Shown: piece after piece, positions 1 through 9,323 of the stretch
How positions within the stretch are numbered: the stretch's first letter is position 1
Layout of the letters: each line of letters begins with the position of its first letter
Assembly: GCF_013155295.1 (NCBI RefSeq)
Contig: NZ_JABJXT010000027.1
Coordinates: 1-37,396, forward strand
Reading direction: 5' to 3'
Source: Pseudogemmobacter hezensis
GTDB lineage: Bacteria > Pseudomonadota > Alphaproteobacteria > Rhodobacterales > Rhodobacteraceae
DNA length: 37,396 nt
Notes under the pieces: model-generated
Told to the model about the DNA's origin: nothing
The model's database searches: none
What the model saw: only the letters and a program-made list of their open reading frames with translations
Made by a program: the position numbers and the translations under genes

Positions 1-614
1 TCAACAGCGCGCTCGGGGGTCGGGATGTAGCTGTCGACAGCAGCGATCAGCGCGCGGATCGAGTCCTCGCCGATTGCATTGTCACGGCCTTCCATTGCGG
101 CCAGAGCCGAGCCTTTGATGATCGGAATGTCGTCGCCCGGGTATTCGTAGGACGACAGCAGCTCGCGGATTTCCATCTCGACGAGTTCCAGCAGTTCCGG
201 ATCGTCAACCTGGTCAACCTTGTTCATGTAGACGACCATGTAGGGGATACCCACCTGGCGGCCGAGCAGGATGTGCTCACGGGTCTGCGGCATCGGGCCG
301 TCAGCTGCGTTCACAACAAGGATCGCGCCGTCCATCTGCGCCGCGCCGGTGATCATGTTTTTCACATAGTCAGCGTGGCCGGGGCAGTCGACGTGTGCGT
401 AGTGGCGGTTTTCCGACTCATACTCGACGTGTGCGGTCGAGATGGTGATGCCACGTGCGCGCTCTTCCGGAGCACCGTCGATCTGGTCGTAGGCTTTGAA
501 TTCACCGAAATATTTGGTGATCGCGGCCGTCAGGGTCGTCTTGCCGTGGTCAACGTGGCCGATCGTGCCGATGTTGACGTGCGGTTTGTTCCGTTCAAAC
601 TTTGCCTTTGCCAT
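1..614 (-). CDS. tuf: Elongation factor Tu (partial, N-terminal 204 residues)
   Basis: EF-Tu is the GTPase that delivers aminoacyl-tRNA to the ribosomal A site. The gene reads leftwards from an ATG at 614 and runs off the window edge, so only about half of the usual ~390 residues is present. Visible in translation are the start [14 protein letters not shown], the P-loop GHVDHGKT at residues 19-26, the switch II DCPGH motif, and the NKVD guanine-specificity motif. It is the last visible gene of the str operon, 76 bp downstream of fusA. A Shine-Dalgarno-like AAGGAG lies a few bases before the ATG. Identity is certain; the truncation is a window effect. Whether there is a second tuf copy elsewhere, common in related genomes, cannot be seen here. 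Confidence 0.98.
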   Translation of the reverse strand, partial: MAKAKFERNKPHVNIGTIGHVDHGKTTLTAAITKYFGEFKAYDQIDGAPEERARGITISTAHVEYESENRHYAHVDCPGHADYVKNMITGAAQMDGAILVVNAADGPMPQTREHILLGRQVGIPYMVVYMNKVDQVDDPELLELVEMEIRELLSSYEYPGDDIPIIKGSALAAMEGRDNAIGEDSIRALIAAVDSYIPTPERAV

Positions 615-636
615 TTGGCAGCTCCTTGAAATTCAA

Positions 637-683
637 TGCCGTGCAATCACGGCAGGATGGGATGGGGGGCGCGGACGCCCCCC
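637..683 (-). other. Two intercistronic hairpins between fusA and tuf
   Basis: Two perfect inverted repeats fill the fusA-tuf gap. One is an 8-bp GC stem (664-671 with 676-683, 4-nt loop) just after the fusA stop. The other is a 7-bp stem (637-643 with 648-654, loop CAAT) upstream of the tuf ribosome binding site. Neither is followed by a T-run on the minus strand, so they look more like mRNA-stability or attenuation elements than full terminators. A role in raising tuf expression relative to fusA is inference. Confidence 0.5.
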
Positions 684-690
684 CGCCGGA

Positions 691-2808
691 TCAGGCGTGT
701 TTCTTCTGGATTTCCAGCGACAGGTTTTCCGGAACGGCGTCGTAATGGTGGAATTCCATCGAGAACACCGCGCGGCCCGAAGACATGGAACGCAGGTTGT
801 TGATATAGCCGAACATATTCGCCAGCGGGACCATCGCGTTGATCACGTTTGCATTGCCCCGGGTGTCTTGACCCTGAACCATGCCGCGACGCGAGGTCAG
901 ATCGCCGATGATGCCGCCGGTATATTCTTCCGGGGTCACCACTTCGACTTTCATAACCGGCTCAAGCAGTTTCGCACCGGCTTTGCGCAGACCGTCACGC
1001 ATAGCCGCACGCGAAGCGATCTCGAACGCCAGAACCGACGAGTCGACGTCGTGGAAAGCACCGTCGATCAGAGCGACTTTGAAGTCGATAACCGGGAAGC
1101 CTGCCAGCGGGCCCGAGTCCATAACGGACTTGATGCCTTTTTCGACGCCGGGGATGTATTCTTTCGGAACCGCACCACCAACGATTTTCGACTCGAACGA
1201 ATAGCCTTCGCCCGGTTCGGTCGGCGAGATCACCAGCTTGACGCGTGCGAACTGACCCGTACCGCCGGTTTGCTTCTTATGCGTGTAGTCGATTTCGTAT
1301 TCCGACGAGATCGTCTCACGATAAGCCACCTGCGGCGCACCGATATTCGCCTCGACCTTGAACTCGCGACGCATACGGTCGACGAGGATGTCGAGGTGAA
1401 GTTCGCCCATGCCCTTCATGATGGTCTGGCCCGATTCCTGATCGGTCTCGACGCGGAAGGAGGGGTCTTCGGCCGCAAGGCGAGCAAGGGCGATGCCCAT
1501 TTTCTCCTGGTCGGCTTTGGTCTTCGGCTCGACGGCGATCTCGATAACCGGGACCGGGAAGGTCATGGTTTCGAGAACGACCGGGCTTGCCGGATCGCAG
1601 AGCGTATCGCCGGTGGTGGTCTCTTTCAGACCGCCAAGCGCGATGATGTCGCCAGCATAGGCCTCGGTGATTTCCTCACGCTCGATGGCGTGCATCATCA
1701 TCATACGGCCAACGCGCTCTTTGCGGCCTTTGGTCGCATTGAGCAGGCTGTCGCCCTTTTTCATCACGCCGGAATAGATCCGGGTGAAGGTCAGCGAGCC
1801 GACGAAGGGGTCGTTCATGATCTTGAACGCCAGACCCGAGAAGGGCTGCTCGTCCGAAGCGGTGCGCTCGATGTTGCGGGTCTCGGTCTCGTCGCCCGGT
1901 GCGAAGCCCATATAGGGTTTCACGTCCAGCGGCGAAGGCAGATAATCGACAACAGCGTTCAGCAGAGCCTGCACGCCTTTGTTCTTGAACGCAGAACCGC
2001 CCAGAACCGGCACGAAGGCCATCGACATGGTGCCCTTGCGGATCAGTGCGCGCAGCTCGTCCTGCGAAGGCTCTTTGCCTTCGAGGTAAGCTTCCATCGC
2101 AGCATCATCCTGCTCGACTGCCAGCTCGACGAGCGTCGCGCGGCGGGTCTCAGCTTCTTCTTTCAGCTCGTCGCGGATCGGACGGTGAACCCAGGAAGCG
2201 CCGACGTCGTCGCCTTCCCAGACCCATTCTTCCATCGTCACCAGGTCAACGATACCTTCCAGACGGTCCTCAGCGCCGATCGGGAACGCGATCGGTGCGG
2301 TGGTCGCGCCGGTGCGGTCCTTGATCATGTCGAGGCATTTCTGGAAGTCAGCGCCGATCTTGTCCATCTTGTTGACGAAGACGATGCGCGGAACGCCGTA
2401 ACGGTCGGCCTGACGCCACACCGTTTCGGTTTGCGGTTCCACACCGGCGTTACCGTCAAGCAGACAGACCGCACCATCGAGAACCGCCAGCGAACGTTCA
2501 ACTTCAATGGTGAAGTCAACGTGGCCGGGGGTGTCGATGATGTTGAAACGGTGCTTCGGCGAAGTGGGTGCCGTGCCGTCGTAGGTCTTTTCCCAGAAGG
2601 TGGTGGTCGCAGCCGAGGTGATGGTGATCCCCCGCTCCTGCTCCTGCTCCATCCAGTCCATGGTCGAGGCGCCATCATGCGTCTCGCCCATTTTGTGGTT
2701 CTTGCCGGTATAGAAAAGAATACGCTCGGTCGTGGTCGTCTTGCCAGCATCGATGTGAGCCATGATGCCGAAGTTACGATAGAGATTAAGCGGATAGTCG
2801 CGTGCCAT
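691..2808 (-). CDS. fusA: Elongation factor G
   Basis: EF-G is the GTPase that drives ribosomal translocation and, with RRF, ribosome recycling. The protein is 705 residues, the normal length. Visible motifs are the G1 loop AHIDAGKTT (residues 17-25), DTPGH (92-96) and NKMD (146-149), followed by the EF-G-specific domains II-V. It lies 9 bp after rpsG and upstream of tuf, in the usual str order. A very long open frame on the opposite strand is only a codon-bias shadow. No truncation or unusual residue was noticed. Confidence 0.98.
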   Translation of the reverse strand: MARDYPLNLYRNFGIMAHIDAGKTTTTERILFYTGKNHKMGETHDGASTMDWMEQEQERGITITSAATTTFWEKTYDGTAPTSPKHRFNIIDTPGHVDFTIEVERSLAVLDGAVCLLDGNAGVEPQTETVWRQADRYGVPRIVFVNKMDKIGADFQKCLDMIKDRTGATTAPIAFPIGAEDRLEGIVDLVTMEEWVWEGDDVGASWVHRPIRDELKEEAETRRATLVELAVEQDDAAMEAYLEGKEPSQDELRALIRKGTMSMAFVPVLGGSAFKNKGVQALLNAVVDYLPSPLDVKPYMGFAPGDETETRNIERTASDEQPFSGLAFKIMNDPFVGSLTFTRIYSGVMKKGDSLLNATKGRKERVGRMMMMHAIEREEITEAYAGDIIALGGLKETTTGDTLCDPASPVVLETMTFPVPVIEIAVEPKTKADQEKMGIALARLAAEDPSFRVETDQESGQTIMKGMGELHLDILVDRMRREFKVEANIGAPQVAYRETISSEYEIDYTHKKQTGGTGQFARVKLVISPTEPGEGYSFESKIVGGAVPKEYIPGVEKGIKSVMDSGPLAGFPVIDFKVALIDGAFHDVDSSVLAFEIASRAAMRDGLRKAGAKLLEPVMKVEVVTPEEYTGGIIGDLTSRRGMVQGQDTRGNANVINAMVPLANMFGYINNLRSMSSGRAVFSMEFHHYDAVPENLSLEIQKKHA

Positions 2809-2817
2809 ATGGCCCCC

Positions 2818-3291
<474 letters not shown>

Positions 3292-3308
3292 TTAAATCTC
3301 CCCTCAGA

Positions 3309-3680
3309 TCACTTCGGACGCTTCGCGCCGTATTTCGAACGGCGTTGGCGACGATCTTTAACACCCTGGGTATCCAGCACACCGCGCAGGATGTGGTAAC
3401 GGACACCCGGAAGGTCTTTCACCCTGCCGCCACGGATCAGAACGACCGAGTGCTCTTGCAGGTTGTGCTTTTCGCCGGGGATGTAGGAGATGACTTCGAA
3501 GCCGTTCGTCAGACGAACCTTGGCCACTTTCCGCATAGCGGAGTTCGGCTTCTTCGGGGTCGTGGTGTAAACGCGGGTGCAAACCCCACGCTTTTGCGGG
3601 CAGGATTCCAGGTGCTGCGACTTGGACTTGCTCGGCTTATCTTCCCGGGGTTTCCGGATAAGCTGTTGAATCGTCGGCAT
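3309..3680 (-). CDS. rpsL: 30S ribosomal protein S12
   Basis: S12 lies at the decoding centre and is the target of streptomycin-resistance mutations. I start it at the ATG at 3680 ([12 protein letters not shown]), which gives the family's usual 123 residues and has GAGGAA shortly upstream. A longer in-frame start at 3773 adds 31 residues with no match to S12. Both lysines linked to streptomycin sensitivity are present, in [11 protein letters not shown] and in [13 protein letters not shown], so the protein looks wild-type for that trait. It is the first gene of the operon, behind a ~205-nt leader. Confidence 0.98.
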   Translation of the reverse strand: MPTIQQLIRKPREDKPSKSKSQHLESCPQKRGVCTRVYTTTPKKPNSAMRKVAKVRLTNGFEVISYIPGEKHNLQEHSVVLIRGGRVKDLPGVRYHILRGVLDTQGVKDRRQRRSKYGAKRPK

Positions 3681-3892
3681 TAACGTTCCTCGTTTCGATA
3701 CTCGCACCCTATGCCTTATGGTGCGCCGCTTCTCGAGTGGATTGCGCGAATCGCAAAACACAAAAAACCGCATTCATCCGCCAGAGGTGGATGACGCGGG
3801 TCGTTATCAGAGGATAGGGGGATTATCCCGTATCTGTGCCGGTAGGGCGCTCTGATCCCATTGCCGGACAAGGCCCGCAGCAGGATGTCGGC

Positions 3893-3921
3893 GCTATAGG
3901 TGGAATCGCCCGGAGTGTCAA
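3893..3921 (-). promoter_or_regulatory. Sigma-70-type promoter of the str operon
   Basis: On the minus strand a perfect -35 TTGACA (3916-3921) is followed, after exactly 17 bp, by a -10 TATAGC (3893-3898). Transcription would begin near 3886, leaving a leader of about 205 nt before rpsL. This is the best housekeeping promoter seen in the window, as expected for ribosomal protein genes. Confidence 0.75.
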
Positions 3922-4002
3922 CCGCAGCCCCCCTTTGCGCCTTTTATTCCTGGCCCCCGGCGGCCCGGGCAACCGGGCTGAGCGGGCGCCGGATCAGCGG
4001 GT

Positions 4003-4045
4003 CAGATCGGGGGGGCACAGATCGCGGGGCACAGATTGGGGGGCC
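4003..4045. repeat. Short tandem repeat, 14-15 bp x 3
   Basis: Three adjacent units begin CAGAT and continue into a G-run ending GCA or GCC: 4003-4017, 4018-4031 and 4032-4045. The array abuts the stop codon of the 4046-4528 gene. The period is not a multiple of three and the array is non-coding. Confidence 0.7.
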
Positions 4046-4528
4046 TCAGGTCCGGTCATGGCCGATCCGCCCCGGCAGGTAAAGCCGCGCCAGCACGTCC
4101 AGAAAGGCCTGATATGAATTGCCCTCACACAAGAGCATCGCATTGACCGCCGCCGCACTGGCCTGCCTTTCGCGCAGCGCCTGCAACAGCCGCAGGAACA
4201 TCAGCTCTGCCGCGCTCAGCCGGTCCGAGCAGCCGGGGCAATCGGGGTTGTGATAGTGGAACACGTCCCGGCGGGTATCAGCCAGCAAGAGGATCGCATG
4301 GCGCAGATCCGCAACCATCGCCGCGCCGCACCCATAGCCAAAGCCCGCCTGCGCGACCGAGATTGCCATCTGCCGGTCGCCATGACCCGGAAAGGCCACA
4401 TCGCGGAACAGATGGCGGGCCAGCTGCAGCATCAGCCTGTCGGCATCGCAGATCCCGGGATCGGACAGCCGGATCGGCAAACCGTCGCCGCCTGCAGCCA
4501 GCCGCTTTTCATTGTGATGACATCCCAT
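4046..4528 (-). CDS. Conserved-looking hypothetical protein with Cys/His motifs
   Basis: A 160-residue protein that I do not recognise. I start it at the ATG at 4528 (MGCHHNEKRL) because GGAGAGG lies 7 bp upstream. A longer frame to 4723 adds low-complexity sequence. The protein carries cysteines at 3, 27, 67, 97, 100 and 134, including a CPGC pair preceded by HYHNPD. That pair, with the CHH at the N-terminus, could bind a metal (inference). The rest looks helical, with no signal peptide or clear membrane segment. It reads in the same direction as the str operon but is separated from it by that operon's own promoter, and is divergent from purF. Confidence 0.6.
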   Translation of the reverse strand: MGCHHNEKRLAAGGDGLPIRLSDPGICDADRLMLQLARHLFRDVAFPGHGDRQMAISVAQAGFGYGCGAAMVADLRHAILLLADTRRDVFHYHNPDCPGCSDRLSAAELMFLRLLQALRERQASAAAVNAMLLCEGNSYQAFLDVLARLYLPGRIGHDRT

Positions 4529-4743
4529 GGCGCACCCTCTCCGGTTGAGATTGTCCGGGATGATCGCTGGCCTTCGAGGCCGCGCCGCAGCGCAGGCAAC
4601 CATCCTCCGGAATGCTGGGAAGCTGGTTCGCAACCTGACACCCCGACCTGGCACAGAAACCCGGCCCGTTCCAGCGTTTTTGCACAGGTCGGCTGTGCAC
4701 CCCTGCCCTCTCGCACAGCTCACGGCTTTCTATATGCGCCCCG

Positions 4744-4788
4744 CCCCCGTTTGCCCGCCGTTTGCCCCCCATTTCCCCCCGGCTTTCC
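4744..4788. repeat. Short tandem repeat, 11 bp x 4, C-rich
   Basis: The units are 4744-4754, 4755-4765, 4766-4776 and a 12-bp variant 4777-4788. Each is a C-rich block followed by TTT. The array is non-coding, in the purF upstream gap. Confidence 0.65.
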
Positions 4789-4810
4789 ACCCGTCAGGGT
4801 GGCGCTGATC

Positions 4811-4839
4811 TTGACAATGGCATCGCTACACCTGAGATC
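4811..4839 (+). promoter_or_regulatory. Possible purF promoter
   Basis: A perfect TTGACA at 4811-4816 is followed after 17 bp by GAGATC (4834-4839), a poor -10. It lies 183 bp before purF in the right orientation. Only the -35 is convincing, so this is tentative. Confidence 0.3.
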
Positions 4840-5021
4840 CACACCAGCAATCTGTCCGGTCTGACATGGCTGAGCCGGGCAGCGCATAAGGACAGCAAGC
4901 ATGCCCCGCCGATCTGCGGGCCTGCCAGCACAAGACCGCCCAGGGCCCTGCAGGGCCAACCCCGTTTAAGGCCACTCGTTCAGGGGCCACCCATTCTGAA
5001 TCGTCGGCAAAGGAAAGACAC

Positions 5022-6539
5022 ATGTGCGGTATTGTCGGACTCGCGGGCTTCACGCCGGTCAACCAGTCGATCTATGACGCCCTGACCGTCTTGCAGCATC
5101 GCGGCCAGGACGCGGCCGGCATCGTCACCATCGACGCCATGAACCACTTTCGCCTGCGCAAGGCCAATGGCCTGGTGCGCGATGTGTTCGAGGCCCGGCA
5201 CATGCAGCGCCTGCAGGGCAATATCGGCATCGGCCATACGCGTTACCCGACCGCAGGCAGCTCCAGCGCGTCAGAGGCGCAGCCCTTCTATGTCAACTCG
5301 CCCTATGGCATCACCCTGGCCCATAACGGCAATCTGACCAATGTCGGCCCGGTGCGTCAGCGCCTGTTTGAGAATGGCCGCCGCCATGTGAACACCACCT
5401 CTGATTCCGAGGTGCTGCTGAATGTCTTCGCCAGCGAGCTGGACCGCTCGCAGCGCTATCCGCTGACGGTTGAGGATGTCTTTGCCGCCGTCACCGCCAC
5501 GCATCGCATCATCAGCGGCGCCTATGCCTGTGTCGGCATGATCATCGACCACGGCCTTTTCGCCTTCCGCGACCCCCATGGCATCCGCCCGCTGGTGATC
5601 GGGCAGCGGCGGCTTGATGATGGGCGCACAGAATATATGGTCGCTTCGGAAAGCGTCGCGCTTGATACGCTTGGGTTCGAGTTCATGCGCGATGTCGCCC
5701 CCGGCGAGGCGGTCTATGTCACCCTGGACGGCCAGCTTTTCACCCGCCAGTGCGCCGACGCCCCCACCCTTTCGCCCTGCATCTTCGAATATGTCTATTT
5801 CGCCCGCCCCGATTCCCGGATGGAGGGGGTCTCTGTCTACAGCGCACGGATGCGCATGGGCCAAAAGCTGGGCAAGCGGATCGCCGAGAACTGGAAAGAC
5901 CTGGAGATCGACGCCGTGATCCCGATCCCAGAGACCTCTTGCGATATCGCCCTTGAGATCGCGCAGATCATCGGCAAACCCTACCGCCAGGGCTTTGTGA
6001 AGAACCGCTATGTCGGGCGCACCTTCATCATGCCGGGCCAGCAGGTCCGCCGCGCCTCGGTCCGGCGCAAGCTGAATGCGAACCGGGTTGAGTTCGCGGG
6101 CAAGAACGTGCTGCTGGTCGACGATTCCATCGTGCGCGGCACCACCTCGCAGCAGATCGTTGAACTGGCGCGGGATGCGGGCGCAAAGCGGGTCTATCTG
6201 GCCTCGGCCGCGCCCGAGGTGCGGTTCCCCAATGTCTATGGCATCGACATGCCCAGTGCCGAAGAGCTGATCGCCCATGGCCGCAACGTCGAAGAGATCC
6301 GCGCGATGATCGGGGCTGACGCGCTGATCTTCCAGGATCTGACCGATCTGGTCGAGGCCGTGCGCGCGGACAATCCCACGATTGCGCAATTCGACTGCTC
6401 GGTTTTCGATGGGCAATATGTCACCAAAGATGTCGATCAGGCCTATTTGTCCTATCTCGACGCTCTGCGCAAAGATGACGCAAGGGCGCTGCAACTGCAG
6501 AGCGAAACCGAAAATCTGGAACTGCACAACGAGGGCTGA
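5022..6539 (+). CDS. purF: Amidophosphoribosyltransferase
   Basis: PurF catalyses the first committed step of de novo purine synthesis: PRPP plus glutamine gives 5-phosphoribosylamine, in the cytoplasm. The protein is 505 residues. The sequence opens [10 protein letters not shown], so Cys2 becomes the N-terminal nucleophile after Met removal. There is no propeptide, unlike the Bacillus-type enzyme. The glutaminase domain fills roughly the first 240 residues. The PRPP-binding loop [13 protein letters not shown] is near residues 363-375 of the phosphoribosyltransferase domain. No cvpA-like gene, often found before purF, is visible upstream; the gene stands alone after a 493-bp gap. Confidence 0.98.
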   Translation: MCGIVGLAGFTPVNQSIYDALTVLQHRGQDAAGIVTIDAMNHFRLRKANGLVRDVFEARHMQRLQGNIGIGHTRYPTAGSSSASEAQPFYVNSPYGITLAHNGNLTNVGPVRQRLFENGRRHVNTTSDSEVLLNVFASELDRSQRYPLTVEDVFAAVTATHRIISGAYACVGMIIDHGLFAFRDPHGIRPLVIGQRRLDDGRTEYMVASESVALDTLGFEFMRDVAPGEAVYVTLDGQLFTRQCADAPTLSPCIFEYVYFARPDSRMEGVSVYSARMRMGQKLGKRIAENWKDLEIDAVIPIPETSCDIALEIAQIIGKPYRQGFVKNRYVGRTFIMPGQQVRRASVRRKLNANRVEFAGKNVLLVDDSIVRGTTSQQIVELARDAGAKRVYLASAAPEVRFPNVYGIDMPSAEELIAHGRNVEEIRAMIGADALIFQDLTDLVEAVRADNPTIAQFDCSVFDGQYVTKDVDQAYLSYLDALRKDDARALQLQSETENLELHNEG

Positions 6540-6553
6540 TCAAAGAGGCCTGA

Positions 6554-6574
6554 TCTCTGCGCCCGGGCCAGAGA
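6554..6574 (+). terminator. Hairpin after purF
   Basis: TCTCTG (6554-6559) pairs with CAGAGA (6569-6574) around a self-complementary GCCCGGGC core, 14 bp after the purF stop. There is no T-run directly after it, so it is only terminator-like. Confidence 0.35.
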
Positions 6575-6763
6575 GGCAAGGGCTTTCGGTTTCAGGATCG
6601 CGTTTCGATGGGCCGCACAGCGATGGGGCGCGCCCATTCGGAAAGCACACCGCGAAAATGCTGTGATCCCGGGATTTCGGGATTTGAAAGCAAGGATCGG
6701 AGTGTGCGGTCAGCGATCTGCCCCCAGATTGAGCCCAACACCGCTCAGATCGCGAGACCGCAG

Positions 6764-7882
6764 ATGACAGAGTTCAGCCCGACCCCCAGCCAGACCGCCA
6801 GCCAGACCGCCAGCCAGACGCCCGGCCAGACCGAGGCTGACCCCCGTTGGCAAAGCGTGCTGTCGCGGGACAAAAGCGCCGATGGGCAGTTTGTCTATGC
6901 CGTCAAAAGCACGGGCATCTACTGTCGTCCATCCTGCCCCTCGCGCCATGCAAAGCCGCAGAATGTGGGTTTCTTCGACACACCCGCCGAGGCCGGGGCC
7001 GCCGGTTTTCGCCCCTGCCTGCGCTGCCATCCGAACGGGCAATCCCCGGCCGGGGCGAATGCGGCCCTGGTGGCCGAGGCCTGCCGCCTTATTGAGGCCT
7101 CGGACAAGTTGCCGAAACTGGAGGAGCTGGCCCGCAAAATCGGGATGAGCCCATTCCACTTTCATCGCCAGTTCAGAAAAATCACCGGCCTGACCCCCAG
7201 GCAATGGGCGGTGACGCATCGCACACGCAAGCTGCGCGCAGAGCTTGCCGATCCGACCGAAAGCGTGACCGGCGCGATCTATGGGGCTGGCTACAACGCG
7301 AATTCCCGCTTTTATGAGAACTCATACGAAGTGCTTGGCATGACGCCGACCACATACCGCAATGGCGGCAAGGACGCCGAGATCCGCTTTGCGGTCGGTG
7401 CAACCAGCCTCGGCGCCATTCTGGTTGCGCAAAGCGACAGGGGGATCTGCGCGATCACGCTGGGCGACGACCCCGACAGGCTGGTGCGCGATCTGCAGGA
7501 CCGTTTCCCCAGGGCCGTGCTGATTGGCGGGGATGCGGATTATGAGACCCTTGTCGCGCAGGTCGTGGGCTTTGTCGAAGCGCCCGGGATCGGCCTTACG
7601 CTGCCTTTGGATATTCGCGGCACCGCCTTTCAGGAGCGGGTCTGGCAGGCGCTGCGCCAGATCCCGCCAGGTCAGACGGCCACCTATACCGATATCGCCC
7701 GCCTGATCGGCGAACCCAAAGCGGTGCGCGCCGTGGCGCAGGCTTGTGGCGCGAACAAACTTGCGGTGGCCATCCCCTGCCACCGCGTTGTCAGACATGA
7801 TGGCACACTCGCCGGTTACCGCTGGGGCGTTGAAAGGAAACGCGCACTTCTGGAAAGAGAGGCCAGGCCCCTGCCCCGCTGA
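6764..7882 (+). CDS. ada: Bifunctional Ada: DNA methyl repair protein and AraC-type activator
   Basis: Ada removes methyl groups from DNA phosphotriesters and O6-methylguanine onto its own cysteines, and when methylated activates the adaptive response. The ATG at 6764 gives 372 residues, close to the family length. An upstream start at 6608 adds unrelated sequence. The N-terminal zinc domain has Cys54, Cys58, Cys85 and Cys88 (YCRPSC and PCLRC); Cys54 matches the phosphotriester acceptor (Cys38 in E. coli). An AraC-type helix-turn-helix region follows at about 100-190. The C-terminal methyltransferase ends with PCHRVV, whose Cys339 is the O6-methylguanine acceptor. The first 24 residues are a Gln/Thr/Ser-rich repeat tail not found in the E. 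coli protein. It sits just before two more repair genes. Confidence 0.95.
   Translation: MTEFSPTPSQTASQTASQTPGQTEADPRWQSVLSRDKSADGQFVYAVKSTGIYCRPSCPSRHAKPQNVGFFDTPAEAGAAGFRPCLRCHPNGQSPAGANAALVAEACRLIEASDKLPKLEELARKIGMSPFHFHRQFRKITGLTPRQWAVTHRTRKLRAELADPTESVTGAIYGAGYNANSRFYENSYEVLGMTPTTYRNGGKDAEIRFAVGATSLGAILVAQSDRGICAITLGDDPDRLVRDLQDRFPRAVLIGGDADYETLVAQVVGFVEAPGIGLTLPLDIRGTAFQERVWQALRQIPPGQTATYTDIARLIGEPKAVRAVAQACGANKLAVAIPCHRVVRHDGTLAGYRWGVERKRALLEREARPLPR
6788..6835 (+). repeat. In-frame 12-bp tandem repeat in the ada 5' end
   Basis: Four units of AGCCAGACCGCC type (6788-6799, 6800-6811, 6812-6823 and 6824-6835, the last two diverged) encode a SQTA-like repeat in the Ada N-terminal tail. 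The period is a multiple of three, so copy-number change would keep the frame. Confidence 0.8.
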
Positions 7883-7909
7883 CCCTGTCTGACGACATGC
7901 CCCGCAAGC

Positions 7910-7951
7910 TGCCCGTAACTTTGCCCGTGATTTTGTCCGTGGCTTTGCCGG
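7910..7951. repeat. Short tandem repeat, 12 bp x 3.5
   Basis: Units 7910-7921, 7922-7933 and 7934-7945, with a partial 7946-7951, share TG(C/T)CCGTnnnTT. The array lies in the 211-bp gap between ada and the radical-SAM gene and is non-coding on the plus strand. Confidence 0.75.
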
Positions 7952-8057
7952 GTGAAACCCACCAAAGCTGCGGCGGCCTGCGTCTTGCGAGGTCGTATCC
8001 GCGACCTCATCGCACCTGCCGGGATTGCCTTTTCCCGCCGGCCTGCGAGATATGAAA

Positions 8058-8086
8058 TTGACGAACATTTCGTGAACATATAATCT
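8058..8086 (+). promoter_or_regulatory. Promoter of the radical-SAM/UdgX operon, giving a near-leaderless mRNA
   Basis: TTGACG at 8058-8063 serves as -35. As -10, either TAATCT (8081-8086, 17-bp spacer) or TATAAT (8079-8084, 15-bp spacer) fits. The predicted transcription start near 8090-8093 is at or just before the ATG at 8094, and no Shine-Dalgarno sequence precedes that ATG. The message is therefore predicted to be leaderless or nearly so. Confidence 0.65.
8063..8077 (+). promoter_or_regulatory. LexA (SOS) operator, GAAC-N7-GAAC
   Basis: GAAC at 8063-8066 and GAAC at 8074-8077 are separated by exactly seven bases. This is the reverse complement of GTTC-N7-GTTC, the direct-repeat LexA box of alphaproteobacteria. 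It lies between the -35 and -10 of the promoter above, the ideal place for repression. I infer that LexA controls the downstream repair pair. Confidence 0.7.
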
Positions 8087-8093
8087 TGCCGCC

Positions 8094-9323
8094 ATGGCAC
8101 GAACCCTTCAGGACAAACTGGCGATCCTTTCCGACGCGGCGAAATACGACGCTTCCTGCGCCTCATCTGGCGGCGAGAAGCGCGATTCCCGTGCGGGCGG
8201 CATCGGATCCTCTGGCGGCGCGGGCATCTGCCACGCCTATACACCTGACGGGCGCTGCATCAGCCTGCTGAAGATCCTGATGACCAATTTCTGCATCTTC
8301 GACTGCGCCTATTGCATCAACCGGGTATCCTCAAACGTCGAACGGGCGCGGTTTTCGGTCGAAGAGGTCGTGACGCTGACCCTGGAATTCTACCGCCGCA
8401 ACTATATCGAGGGTCTGTTCCTGTCGTCGGGCATCATCCGCTCGCCCGATCAGACCATGGCGGATATGGCGCGGATCGCGCGGGTTCTGCGTCAGGACCA
8501 CGGCTTCAAGGGCTATATCCACCTCAAGACCATCCCCGACGCCAGCCCCGAGCTGATCCGCGAGGCCGGGCTTTACGCCGACCGCCTTTCGATCAATGTC
8601 GAGCTGCCCGCCGATGCAAGCCTGCGCAAATTCGCCCCCGAAAAGCGCCCCGAGACCATTCGCTCCGCCATGGCCCAGGTCCGGCTGGAGGGAGAGGCCG
8701 CGAAAGAAAAAACCCTGACCGGCAAGCGCCCGCCCCGCTTTGCCCCCGCGGGCCAGTCGACCCAGATGATCATCGGTGCGGATGGCACGGATGACGTGAC
8801 GATCCTGCAAAGCTCGACCCGGCTTTATACCGGCTACAAGCTGCGGCGCGTCTATTACTCGGCCTTTTCGCCGATCCCGGATGCGTCCAGCGCTTTGCCT
8901 CTGGTGCAGCCGCCCTTGTTGCGCGAGCACCGGCTTTATCAGGCGGACTGGCTTTTGCGCTTTTACGGCTTCAGCGCCGAAGAGATCGCCAGCGGCACGA
9001 CAGCGGGCCATCTCGATCTTGAGATCGACCCGAAACTGGCCTGGGCGCTGCAACATCGCGGGCTTTTCCCGCTGGATGTGAACCGGGCCAGCAAGGACAT
9101 GTTGCTGCGGGTGCCGGGCTTTGGCACCCGAACGGTTGACCGGATCCTGGGCGCACGCAAGACACAGGCGCTGCGCTATGAGGATCTGACCCGCATGGGC
9201 GCGCTGATGAAGAAGGCGCGGCCCTTTATCACGGCGCCGGGCTGGTCGCCGCGCGGGCTGACCGACAGCGCCGATCTGCGCGCACGTTTTGCGCCGCCGC
9301 CGCAGCAGTTGTCGCTCTTGTGA
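8094..9323 (+). CDS. Putative DNA modification/repair radical SAM protein (UDG-linked family)
   Basis: A 409-residue radical-SAM protein of the family usually found beside UdgX-type uracil-DNA glycosylases (the TIGR03916-type family, by recall). The FeS cluster motif CX3CX2C is at Cys67, Cys71 and Cys74 (FCIFDCAYC). The C-terminus, about residues 328-355, has a ComEA-like helix-hairpin-helix, LRVPGFGTRTVDRIL, which would bind DNA. The reaction is not known; a DNA lesion or modified base is the likely substrate (inference). The stop overlaps the next gene's GTG start by 4 bp, so the two are translationally coupled. A promoter with a LexA-type operator lies immediately upstream. Confidence 0.9.
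   Translation: MARTLQDKLAILSDAAKYDASCASSGGEKRDSRAGGIGSSGGAGICHAYTPDGRCISLLKILMTNFCIFDCAYCINRVSSNVERARFSVEEVVTLTLEFYRRNYIEGLFLSSGIIRSPDQTMADMARIARVLRQDHGFKGYIHLKTIPDASPELIREAGLYADRLSINVELPADASLRKFAPEKRPETIRSAMAQVRLEGEAAKEKTLTGKRPPRFAPAGQSTQMIIGADGTDDVTILQSSTRLYTGYKLRRVYYSAFSPIPDASSALPLVQPPLLREHRLYQADWLLRFYGFSAEEIASGTTAGHLDLEIDPKLAWALQHRGLFPLDVNRASKDMLLRVPGFGTRTVDRILGARKTQALRYEDLTRMGALMKKARPFITAPGWSPRGLTDSADLRARFAPPPQQLSLL

Larger units (their letters stand above)
3681..4045 (-). other. rpsL upstream region without a gene
   Basis: No coding gene is supported here. The stretch holds the rpsL ribosome binding site, a long leader, the str promoter at 3893-3921, a 6-bp GC hairpin (3963-3968 with 3973-3978) that could help end the upstream gene's transcript, and a G-rich tandem repeat at 4003-4045. 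Short open frames on the plus strand have no recognisable content. Confidence 0.6.
4529..5021. other. Intergenic region upstream of purF
   Basis: There are 493 bp between two divergent genes with no convincing gene inside. It contains an 11-bp tandem repeat (4744-4788), a possible promoter (4811-4839), a perfect 14-bp palindrome GGCCCTGCAGGGCC at 4944-4957, and the purF ribosome binding site (AAAGGAAAG near 5010-5018). No riboswitch could be recognised by eye. Confidence 0.5.

Noticed and set aside
3681-3773. N-terminal extension of S12
   Set aside because: S12 is 123 residues in this family, and the ribosome binding site supports the ATG at 3680.
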